A DNA stretch of 52,847 nucleotides from Clostridiales bacterium. GTDB taxonomy: Bacteria > Bacillota_E > Sulfobacillia > Sulfobacillales > JAIMBI01. The notes below the pieces were generated by a model. It made no database searches and had not been told where the DNA came from. It saw only the letters and a list, made by a program, of their open reading frames with translations. The stretch lies in assembly GCA_027318915.1 (NCBI GenBank), contig DAHVOH010000015.1:1-52847 (forward strand), given 5' to 3'. Position numbers and translations under genes: made by a program. This document shows, piece after piece, positions 1-6,757 of the stretch. Numbering within the stretch: position 1 is the stretch's first letter; every line of letters starts with the position of its first letter.

Positions 1-32
1 TCCCACGCGGCCCGCATGGGCGGGGGTTTCGC

Positions 33-51
33 GCGCCGGGAGCGCCGGCGC
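33..51 (-). terminator. possible hairpin downstream of the UspA gene
   Basis: Perfect 7-bp inverted repeat GCGCCGG / CCGGCGC with a 5-nt loop lies 68 nt beyond the stop of the UspA gene on the minus strand. No T-run follows, so it is at best a weak or Rho-assisted terminator. Nothing else is recognisable in bases 1-119. Confidence 0.25.
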
Positions 52-119
52 CTGGCCCGACGCAGGGACACCTGGGAGTTCCTCGGCGCGCGGGGCCCCC
101 GTGGCCGCCGGAGCCGATG

Positions 120-584
120 TTACCCTGTCACGGGCGGGCGCACCACCAGAATGGGCACATGGGCCAAGCGAATCAGCATGTCGGTCACGCTGCCCATGAC
201 GAGTCGGTCCAGACCACCGCGTCCATGGGTGGACATGGCAATCAAATCGACCTGGTGGGCCTCCGCCGCCTCCAGCAGGGCGCGGGGGAGGACGCCGAGG
301 CGCGCATCCACGGTGACCCGGTCATCTCCCAGCTGCATCTGGTCCCGGACTTTCTCCAGATAGTGGCGCGTGGCCTCCAGTTCCTCTTCCACCGGTGGCA
401 TGGCCAAATCCCAGGTGCCGACCGGCCCCCATCCAGGGGTCCCGGCGCCCCAGGTGGGCGGAGCCGGGATGACCACGCCCACCAGCACCACCTCGCCGTT
501 GATGGCTTGAGCCAAATCGAGCACCGTGGGAATGACCGCTTCCGCCAATGCCGATCCATCCAGGGCCACCATGATGCGGTGCAC
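120..584 (-). CDS. universal stress protein (UspA family)
   Basis: A 154-residue single-domain universal stress protein, cytosolic, expected to bind ATP and act in stress survival. The N-terminus reads HRIMVALDGSALAEAV, the usual first beta strand and acidic loop. The C-terminal half carries STHGRGGLDRLVMGSV, which fits the ATP-binding pattern G-x2-G-x9-G-S, followed by the usual final strand VPILVVRP. The GTG at 584 was chosen because GGAAGGA sits 9 nt upstream and the length then matches the family; a longer open frame runs to 728 but its extra 48 residues look non-coding. It diverges from the MFS transporter starting at 1226. Nothing indicates its specific stress signal. Confidence 0.9.
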   Translation of the reverse strand: MHRIMVALDGSALAEAVIPTVLDLAQAINGEVVLVGVVIPAPPTWGAGTPGWGPVGTWDLAMPPVEEELEATRHYLEKVRDQMQLGDDRVTVDARLGVLPRALLEAAEAHQVDLIAMSTHGRGGLDRLVMGSVTDMLIRLAHVPILVVRPPVTG

Positions 585-1225
585 GCCGTCACGTCCTTCC
601 GTTTTATTGACCTGTTGAACGACTGGATTGCGTCGCTCGCCTCTTGACCGGAACCGGGGAAGCCACGGGACCCAGCCGAACACAGGTACCGCTCGCTGCT
701 CGCGGTCAGCCGCACCGGATCTGGTCAAGTCTGTGCGCTCTCTAGGGACACCAGAACCGGTCCGAGCGCACCGACCGACTCAGGTCCCGGCGACGATGCG
801 GGTGCCGCGGAAGGACCGGAGAGCCGGTTGCCCATCAGCGGTTTGAGCCGGGTCCACGTCCCGACGGCAATGGCCCTCCCGGAGCTGGCCGGAGCGTCCC
901 GGTCGCGCTCCGTTCGTGGTGCCGGGATTCCGGAGTCGGGACGCGCCCGGACCGGGTGCCCCGTGGCCCCCGGGCGGCTTGCCGACGCCCTCCGACCACG
1001 CTGGTGTCCGGCGGCGACAATACCGTCCGCATCTTGCTTTCTCACCATACCAAAAGTTCGTGCCCCGCCGGTGTGGTCTGCTGCCCCACGTTGTCGTGGC
1101 ACCGGCCGACTGTCGTGTCCGCACCCGTCAACGGACCGCGGGCGATGATCCGGACGGTCCCGCGCGTCCCCGGGCCGCTGGCCGGCCGTTTCACCGCCCC
1201 GGATCCATCGGGAAGGATTTCGGCG
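585..1225. other. intergenic region between divergent uspA-like and MFS genes
   Basis: No gene is supported here. Short open frames on both strands lack family motifs, and the frames running into the MFS gene from 916 or 956 have non-protein-like composition. It presumably holds the divergent promoters, but no convincing -35/-10 pair was found. Confidence 0.5.
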
Positions 1226-2494
1226 TTGATCTGCGAAGTGAAGCGCATGTGGTCATTCACCCGGCGCGGCCGCCGGGACTGTCGCCCGGCCGGACCCAAC
1301 GCGGTGGTGTTTCTCTGGACGGAGCCGGCGTGGTCTCTGGCCATGGCCTGGCAAGCGTCGTATCTGACCGTTTACCTGGTGGCCCAGGGCCTGTCGCCGG
1401 CCGGTGTCGGGGCGGCGGTCGGTGCGGCCGCTCTGGTTCAGGTGGCCGGACTATTGGCGTCGGGCTGGATGGCCGACCATCTGGGCCGCAAGACGGTCAT
1501 CATGGCGGGCGACTTTGTCGCTTGGGTGCTGGCGCTCGGGCTGTGGGTGCTCGACCCGCGGCCGTTGGTGCTGGCCTTGGGCGTGGTGCTGCTGAACGGT
1601 TTTGCGTTTGTGGCGCCGGCGTGGAACAGTCTCTTCTCGGAAGACGTCGAGCCTCGCCGCGTGTCGTTCTATTACCTGATGCTGCAGCAGCTGACACTGT
1701 TCGGTGGCCTGGCGATTCCGCTGATGGCCCCTCTCGTGCATCGCTGGGGCGTGCGGGTGTCGGGCCATTGGGCGCTGGCCATCGCTTGGCCGCTGGTCAC
1801 GGTGGCCTGGGTGCTTCGCCTGCTGTGGCTGAAAGAGTCGACGGTGGGCCACGCGCTTCGCGTGGCGCGGCGGTCCGGACGGCACGGTTCGCTGCGCGAC
1901 CGCCTGGTCTCCGGGCTGGCCGGAGCGAACCGACTGCTGGCGGTGTTGCGCATCCTGCTCACCGTGGCCATTACGCTGTGGGCGACGTTCGCGCCGCTGG
2001 TGCTGGTGGCCCGGCGTGCGGAGGCTCTGTCGCCCGCCCTTCTGGCGTTTCTGCCCCTGGGCAGCACGGTCGCCGGTATTTCGGTCCTGCTGCTGGAACG
2101 GCGATGGAGGACCGCGCCGCCTGGGGTGGCCATGTCCGTGGCCCTGGCATTGATGGCGCTGGGCATGGGCGGTGTCAGTCTGGCGCCTGCCCACGCGTTT
2201 GTTCCCGTGCTGACCGCGTGGACTCTCGTGGCCGCCGGCCAAGCCATGTTCTGGACCGTTCATACCACGCTTTGGATGGCGTTCCTGCCCGATCGATCCC
2301 GGGTCGAGGTGCAAGGGTGGGTCGGCGCTTCGTCCGCCGTTTTGGTGGCCGTACTGGCGCCGTTGTTGGCCCGCTGGCTGCCCCGCCTGCCTCGGATGGT
2401 GAACGCCATATGGGCGCTGATGGTGGTCGTCGCTTTATTGATGGTGCTGGGGTGGGGACGACATCTCCTGCCTGGGCGGCGCCGCACCGTCTGA
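1226..2494 (+). CDS. MFS transporter
   Basis: Integral membrane transporter of 422 residues, the usual length for a 12-helix major facilitator. After the first helix pair the loop reads GWMADHLGRKTVIM, the family's signature between helices 2 and 3 (G-x3-D-x2-G-R-K). A basic central loop (WLKESTVGHALRVARRSGR) separates the two six-helix halves. The start is TTG at 1226, in frame and 8 nt after GGAAGGA; this removes about 90 unlikely residues that a longer reading would add. The substrate cannot be read from the sequence; hydrophobic helices and lack of a fused domain fit a drug or small-metabolite transporter. It stands alone, with an unassigned region downstream. Confidence 0.85.
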   Translation: MICEVKRMWSFTRRGRRDCRPAGPNAVVFLWTEPAWSLAMAWQASYLTVYLVAQGLSPAGVGAAVGAAALVQVAGLLASGWMADHLGRKTVIMAGDFVAWVLALGLWVLDPRPLVLALGVVLLNGFAFVAPAWNSLFSEDVEPRRVSFYYLMLQQLTLFGGLAIPLMAPLVHRWGVRVSGHWALAIAWPLVTVAWVLRLLWLKESTVGHALRVARRSGRHGSLRDRLVSGLAGANRLLAVLRILLTVAITLWATFAPLVLVARRAEALSPALLAFLPLGSTVAGISVLLLERRWRTAPPGVAMSVALALMALGMGGVSLAPAHAFVPVLTAWTLVAAGQAMFWTVHTTLWMAFLPDRSRVEVQGWVGASSAVLVAVLAPLLARWLPRLPRMVNAIWALMVVVALLMVLGWGRHLLPGRRRTV

Positions 2495-2935
2495 GGCATG
2501 CAAACCGAGAAGACGGAGCCTGGGCCGGATGGCGGGACCGGTCTCGGTAGGGTCTCCCTCCTGCCTTTCCGCGAAAGCGAGGCCCACCCGCCCTTGTCCA
2601 TAATCTCTTCGGCGGTCCGCTTGCCCGACGAACGGCCGGGGAGGCTCCTGGAGGATCGCCGGGTACCGTTCAATCGTGTACAGGAGGGCCGGCACGCTGG
2701 AGGGGGGCCTTGGGGGTTGGTCGCCTTCGTCAAGTGCCGAAACCGCGCTTCCCCCAGGCGGTCCAACCAGAGGAGGGCGGCGTGAGGGGCAGGAAAGCGC
2801 GGGTGGGTCGCCGGCCAGCCCCGCCCGGCCCGGTGTGTGGAGAGCGCACAGGGGTCTACGCTGAGAGGGACCTGTATCCGTGACGGGACCGCCCGATTCC
2901 TCTATTGCAGAAACCCCAGCGGTGCCGGGCGGCTA
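2495..2935. other. non-coding or decayed stretch
   Basis: No credible gene. Frames on either strand are short, low in hydrophobic pattern and rich in Pro/Arg/Gly, as expected of GC-rich non-coding DNA. A short minus-strand reading near 2640-2695 (PALLYTIERYPAILQEP) looks protein-like but has no recognisable family. Confidence 0.4.
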
Positions 2936-3118
2936 GGCCTCGGCGGGCTGGTGTCCAAGACGATGCCCTCCAGCCTCTTCAAGACGGCGAACAGCGTGGG
3001 GATGCCATTCCTGCGCGCGGTCCCGTACATCCAGAGGACGGCCGGCGGGCTCGTCAGCGACAAGGGTCGTAGGGTCCATCGGACGCATCGCACGATCGCG
3101 GAGGGCCACACTCTCATC
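2936..3118 (-). pseudogene. possible relic of an ABC-transporter ATPase (C-terminal half)
   Basis: One minus-strand frame reads DESVALRDRAMRPMDPTTLV then ADEPAG. This resembles the end of the ABC signature, the helix after it and the Walker B strand with its D-E-P-(T/A)-G. About 110 nt further on, the neighbouring frame reads TLFAVLKRLEGIVLDTS (2947-2997), similar to the helix and strand before the H-loop. Neither frame has the upstream Walker A motif, and a frameshift is needed to join them. I read this as a decayed fragment of an ABC ATPase, but the match is short and judged by eye only. Confidence 0.3.
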
Positions 3119-3352
3119 CGGCGGATGGGCTCGATTCCCAGGCTCTCGGTCCGTTTGGCCCCAAAGTCCGGCCCGGCTCCCGGGGGCGATGGGCCTACGG
3201 GGCGTAACGCCCCCACCTCGCTTGCGCGCCGCCGTGGACGGCGGCGCCCTTCCCCCGATTGCCTCACCCGGTTCGCCGGGATCCGTGCCCGACGTCCAGC
3301 CCACTACCCCCACGACCTGCTGGGCACCGGGTCTTCTCGTCCCATAGCTGCG
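3119..3352. other. non-coding stretch upstream of the toxin-antitoxin promoter
   Basis: No gene or family motif recognised. It may contain the eroded upstream half of the ABC-ATPase relic, since minus-strand frames remain open here, but no Walker A motif is visible. Confidence 0.35.
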
Positions 3353-3390
3353 TTGACCAAGGGACACCCCGGTCATATACTTGTGTATAT
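3353..3390 (+). promoter_or_regulatory. promoter and operator of the AbrB/Doc module
   Basis: TTGACC (3353-3358), 17 nt, then TATACT (3376-3381) forms a near-consensus sigma-A promoter. The -10 box is embedded in a perfect inverted repeat ATATAC-TTGT-GTATAT (3375-3390), so a dimer bound there would block transcription. Antitoxins with an AbrB-type domain normally bind such palindromes to autoregulate, and the antitoxin starts 23 nt downstream. Confidence 0.75.
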
Positions 3391-3413
3391 ACGCATGAAG
3401 GTGGTGGGGGCTG

Positions 3414-3638
3414 ATGCAAACGGTACGGCTACGTCGCGTCGGTAACTCGGTGGTGGTCACTCTGCCGTCACAGATCTTAGACGCCGCGCACCTTGCGGAG
3501 GATCAGACGGTGTCTGTGGAGATTGGGGACGGCGCCGTGATCATCAGGCCTTGGGACCCCGACGCGCAAGCCGCCTGGCAGGCGTATACTGACCTAGAGC
3601 CGCACTATCGTAACGCAAACCGCAAATTGGCCGAATAG
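3414..3638 (+). CDS. AbrB/MazE-type antitoxin
   Basis: A 74-residue protein with an N-terminal SpoVT/AbrB swapped-hairpin domain (QTVRLRRVGNSVVVTLPSQI, then a second hairpin QTVSVEIGDGAVIIRP). The C-terminal 25 residues (AWQAYTDLEPHYRNANRKLA) form a polar tail suited to wrapping the toxin. It is expected to neutralise the Doc toxin encoded 4 nt downstream and to repress the shared promoter at 3353-3390. The ATG at 3414 follows a GGTGG-rich leader. Pairing Doc with an AbrB-type rather than a Phd-type antitoxin is a known but less common arrangement. Confidence 0.85.
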   Translation: MQTVRLRRVGNSVVVTLPSQILDAAHLAEDQTVSVEIGDGAVIIRPWDPDAQAAWQAYTDLEPHYRNANRKLAE

Positions 3639-3642
3639 CCCG

Positions 3643-4023
3643 ATGCCCCATTTTTTAGGTGTGCAGGCGGTTCTGGCGATTCACGACGACCAAATTCGGC
3701 TATACGGCGGTGCCTACGGGGTGCGCGACTGGAACGCCTTGGAGAGTAGCGTTCGTCAACCGGCCGCGACTTTCGGCGGTACCTATCTCTACGGCGACGT
3801 CTTTGCCATGGCTTCGGCACTAGGCCATGGTCTCATGACGTCCCACCCGTTCCTCGATGGGAATAAGCGAACCGGCGGCATGGCGATGTTGACTTTCTTG
3901 GCCATAAACGGTGTGACGGCCGAGATCCCCGAGGCGGCATATTATGCGATGGTAATGGCCACAGCCACTGGCACCCTGACTCGAGAGCAGCTGGCCGAGT
4001 CGTTGCGACGGTGGGGACAATGA
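3643..4023 (+). CDS. Doc-type toxin (Fic/Doc family)
   Basis: A 126-residue Doc toxin, full length for the family. The Fic/Doc motif is intact at residues 68-76, HPFLDGNKR, with the catalytic His68 and the anion-binding GN-K-R loop. Known Doc proteins phosphorylate elongation factor Tu and arrest translation; that activity is inferred here by family. The ATG lies 4 nt after the antitoxin stop with no good ribosome binding site, so translation is probably coupled to the antitoxin. The gene ends 18 nt before the left end of an IS630-like element, which did not disrupt it. Confidence 0.88.
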   Translation: MPHFLGVQAVLAIHDDQIRLYGGAYGVRDWNALESSVRQPAATFGGTYLYGDVFAMASALGHGLMTSHPFLDGNKRTGGMAMLTFLAINGVTAEIPEAAYYAMVMATATGTLTREQLAESLRRWGQ

Positions 4024-4041
4024 CCTAATCCGAAAGCTATG

Positions 4042-5328
4042 CAGGGGTATCTATCTGTTTGAGCCCCGACACCGGGGACGCTAGTAGATCGTTTCCGAGA
4101 TAGTGACGGACAGGGACGGGTGCGCTACACTCAGAGCAACTCCTGAGGAGGTGCTCCCATGCCCCATCCCCGTACCGTCCCCGCCCTCGTGGCCACGCCC
4201 GAGGAACGGGCAGAACTGGAGGCCCTCGCCCGCTCCCGCACTGCCCCCGCCCGGCGGGTGGCGCGGGCCCAGATCCTCGGCGCGTATCTCGAGGGCACCA
4301 GCATTCCCAAGATCGCCACCCAGCTCCACCGCCCCGAAGCGACCGTGCGGCGGTGTATCCAGAAGGCGTTAGCATACGGCTGGCGCCGCGCCCTGGACGA
4401 CTTGCCCCGGGCCGGGCGTTCCCGGCGTATCACCCCGGAAGCGCGGGCGTGGATCATTCGGCTGGCGTGCCAGAAGCCCAAAGACGTCGGCGGGGCGCCG
4501 GCATGCTGGTCGATGGCGTTGTTGGCCCGGTACGTACGGGACCACGCGGCGGCGGCGGGGCATCCGACCGCGGCGCAGGTCGGGAAGGGCACCGTGGCCA
4601 AGATCCTGGCGGCCCACGACCTGCACCCCCAAAAGGTGCGGTACTACCTCCAGCGCAAGGATCCCGACTTTGACCGGAAGATGGTGCAGGTCCTGCACGT
4701 GTACCACCAGATGACCCTGGACGGGGACCCCGACGATGGACGGCCCACAGTGCGGTGGTCCTACGACGAGAAGCCAGGGATCCAAGCGCTGGCGGCCGTG
4801 GCGGCGGACCGGCCGCCCATGCCAGGCGTCCGGGGTAGTGCCTGGCAACGGGATTACGAGTACAAACGCCTCGGGACGGTCAGTCTCCTCGCCGGCATCG
4901 ACCTCGCCACGGGGGAAGTGTTGGGCCTGGTCCGGCCCCGGCATCGCAGCGCCGAGTTCGTGGAGTTCCTGCAAGCGTTGGATGCCCGCTACGCGGCCGA
5001 CCTCAAGATCCAAGTGGTCCTCGACAACCACTCCGCCCACACCTCGCGGGAGACGCAGGCGTATCTGGCGACCAAACCAAACCGGTTCCAGTTCGTCTTC
5101 ACGCCGACCCACGGGTCCTGGCTGAATCTCATCGAGATGTTCTTCGCGAAGCTCAGCAAACAGTGTCTGCGGGGCATCCGGGTGGCGTCTCTGGAGGAAC
5201 TGGAGGCCCGGATCTTGCAGTATCTCGCGTGACTGAACGCCGATCCCGTCCCCTTTCGGTGGCGCTACAAACTCGAGACGATGGAGAATCCCGACACCCA
5301 GGAAGCCTCAGCTATTTAGGAAACCCTG
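4042..5328 (+). mobile_element. IS630-family insertion sequence with imperfect terminal repeats
   Basis: The element is about 1.29 kb and carries one transposase frame. Left end 4042-4065 starts CAGGGGTATCTA; the reverse complement of 5305-5328 starts CAGGGTTTCCTA. Over 24 positions 15 match by eye. A TA dinucleotide sits at 5329-5330 and another at 4039-4040 one base outside the left repeat, in keeping with TA target duplication in this family. The element lies between the Doc toxin gene and the stop codon of the PatB-like gene. The transposase has a premature stop (see that entry), so the copy is probably not autonomous. Confidence 0.75.
4159..5232 (+). CDS. IS630-family transposase, truncated by an in-frame TGA
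   Basis: DDE transposase of the IS630/Tc1-mariner group. Residues 10-100 form the helix-turn-helix DNA-binding part (LEGTSIPKIATQLHRPEATV). The catalytic core shows SYDEKPGIQ (Asp203), QVVLDNHSAH (Asp289) and SWLNLIEMFFAKL (Glu326), so the triad is complete. The frame stops at TGA 5230-5232, yet the same frame continues sensibly for 28 codons to TAG 5317-5319, including PVPFRWRYKLETMENP. The family's usual C-terminus has a Trp at this point, so TGG to TGA is the likely change. Intact length would be 386 residues. Start ATG 4159 follows GAGGAGG. Whether the 357-residue product works is unknown. Confidence 0.9.
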   Translation: MPHPRTVPALVATPEERAELEALARSRTAPARRVARAQILGAYLEGTSIPKIATQLHRPEATVRRCIQKALAYGWRRALDDLPRAGRSRRITPEARAWIIRLACQKPKDVGGAPACWSMALLARYVRDHAAAAGHPTAAQVGKGTVAKILAAHDLHPQKVRYYLQRKDPDFDRKMVQVLHVYHQMTLDGDPDDGRPTVRWSYDEKPGIQALAAVAADRPPMPGVRGSAWQRDYEYKRLGTVSLLAGIDLATGEVLGLVRPRHRSAEFVEFLQALDARYAADLKIQVVLDNHSAHTSRETQAYLATKPNRFQFVFTPTHGSWLNLIEMFFAKLSKQCLRGIRVASLEELEARILQYLA

Positions 5329-5330
5329 TA

Positions 5331-6515
5331 CTAGTTGTGTGTCCGCGTCCGGACGGCAGCGGCCAGCTGCTCCAGACCTTGCTTGACCAGCGCCCGCGGC
5401 ATGGCCAGGTTCATCCGCTGGAAGCCGTGGCCGCCGGTGCGGAACTCGACCCCGTCCGTCAGCGCCAAACCCGCCTCCTCAATCATGAATCGCTTGAGGG
5501 CGGCATCGTCCAGTTCCAGCGCGCGGCAGTCGAGCCATACCATGTAGGTGCCTTCCGGGCGGATGGGTCGGATCTGGGGAATCTCGGCAGGAAAATAGTC
5601 GAGGACGAAATCCCGAGTGCCGGCCAGGTAGTGCCGGAGTTGTTCCAGCCAGTCCTCGCCTTGCCCATAGGCCGCCAACATCGCGACGATGCCGAATGCA
5701 TTGATGAGGCCTGAGCCGTAGGCGTGCTGCGCTGCGACATAGCGGTCGCGCAGACCGGGGTCCGGAATGATGGCGACGGACGTCTGCAAACCGGCCAGTC
5801 CGAAGGTCTTGCTGGGGGCGATGAAGGTGACGGAATGGGCAGCCGCCTCCATCGACAGGCTGGCGAACGGGATGTGGCGGTACTCGGGATACAGCAAATC
5901 ACTGTGGATTTCATCACTCAGCACCAGCACCCGATGGTCCAGGAGAATCCGGGCCACGCGCGTCAGTTCGTCGTGTGTCCAGACCCGTCCGACCGGATTG
6001 TGGGGGTTGCAGAGAATCGCGACCTTGACGGGCGTGGCGGCCAGCAGGCGAGTCAGGCCCTCAAAGTCGATGGTGTAGCGCTCGCCGTCAAAGCGCAGCG
6101 GACTCTCCACGATACGCCGGCCCTGGCCCTCGGTGACCGAGAAGAAGGGATGGTACACGGGCGGGAACACGAGGACCCCGTCATCCGGCTTGGTGTACGC
6201 GGCCAAAGCAATGGCCAGGCCCGGCACCACCCCGTTGACGTGGACAAGGGATTCCGGGTCGGGACGCCACCCATGGCGGCGGTCAAGCCACCCTCGCACG
6301 ATATCGTGGTACTCGGGCGGTTTGACCGTATAGCCGTACACGGGGTGCGCCGCCCGCTTGGCCAGAGCCTCCTGGACGGGGGGCGGAGCGACGAAGTCCA
6401 TGTCCGCCACCCACATCGGGAGGGCATCGGCCCGTCCAAACAGGTCCTTCAATCCGTCCCACTTCACTGAGTTGGTGCCGTGGCGGTCGATAATCTGATC
6501 AAAATCGTATGTCAC
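5331..6515 (-). CDS. PatB/MalY-type aminotransferase (beta C-S lyase)
   Basis: Fold-type I PLP enzyme of 394 residues, full length for the MalY/PatB group, which cleaves cystathionine or related thioethers to give thiol, pyruvate and ammonia. Visible are PMWVADMDF near residue 33, CNPHNPVGRVWT at 169-180, SDEIHSDLL at 200-208 (Asp201 contacts the PLP nitrogen) and SKTFGLAGLQ with the Schiff-base Lys236. The GTG at 6515 was chosen because AGAGGAG lies 8 nt upstream. The stop codon begins 3 bp from the IS630 end, so the insertion removed any native downstream sequence while leaving the protein complete. Physiological substrate is not evident from neighbours. Confidence 0.88.
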   Translation of the reverse strand: MTYDFDQIIDRHGTNSVKWDGLKDLFGRADALPMWVADMDFVAPPPVQEALAKRAAHPVYGYTVKPPEYHDIVRGWLDRRHGWRPDPESLVHVNGVVPGLAIALAAYTKPDDGVLVFPPVYHPFFSVTEGQGRRIVESPLRFDGERYTIDFEGLTRLLAATPVKVAILCNPHNPVGRVWTHDELTRVARILLDHRVLVLSDEIHSDLLYPEYRHIPFASLSMEAAAHSVTFIAPSKTFGLAGLQTSVAIIPDPGLRDRYVAAQHAYGSGLINAFGIVAMLAAYGQGEDWLEQLRHYLAGTRDFVLDYFPAEIPQIRPIRPEGTYMVWLDCRALELDDAALKRFMIEEAGLALTDGVEFRTGGHGFQRMNLAMPRALVKQGLEQLAAAVRTRTHN

Positions 6516-6716
6516 GATCCGGGCTCCTCTCTCTTGGGCCTCGCATCAATACACCGGGCAAGGGCGAGCCGGCAAACGGGGTCCGGATCTGCGCACACCC
6601 GGCGCCCGACGCCAGGCCGCTCGACCTGCCGGGGAGTGGCATCCGGTCCTTCGACAACGTTCGTGACACGGGACACAATCCCTCTTGGCCGGCACCGGTC
6701 GCCATCAACGCGAGCC

Positions 6717-6748
6717 GCCGGCGCCCGGCCGTACAACCGGGCGCCGGC
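6717..6748 (-). terminator. strong hairpin after the BNR-repeat gene
   Basis: Perfect 12-bp inverted repeat GCCGGCGCCCGG / CCGGGCGCCGGC with an 8-nt loop, 9 nt past the stop of the BNR-repeat gene. No T-run follows, so it is an atypical terminator or an mRNA-end stabiliser separating that gene from the PatB-like gene. Confidence 0.55.
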
Positions 6749-6757
6749 TCCACGCGC

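Noticed and set aside
916..2550. A longer plus frame over the first MFS gene
   Set aside because: Its product is Gly/Arg-rich and lacks helices; the frame starting at 1226 gives the MFS protein.
2849..2925. TPP riboswitch-like GGGGT...GCTGAGAG
   Set aside because: The second conserved half (the C-C-T-G-A / A-C-C-x-G-C-G region) is missing and no thiamine gene follows.
4101..5268. GGGACGGG repeats as alternative IS ends
   Set aside because: CGGACAGGGACGGG (4107-4120) and its partner near 5245-5259 lie inside the transposase C-terminal coding sequence; the outer CAGGG ends next to TA fit better.
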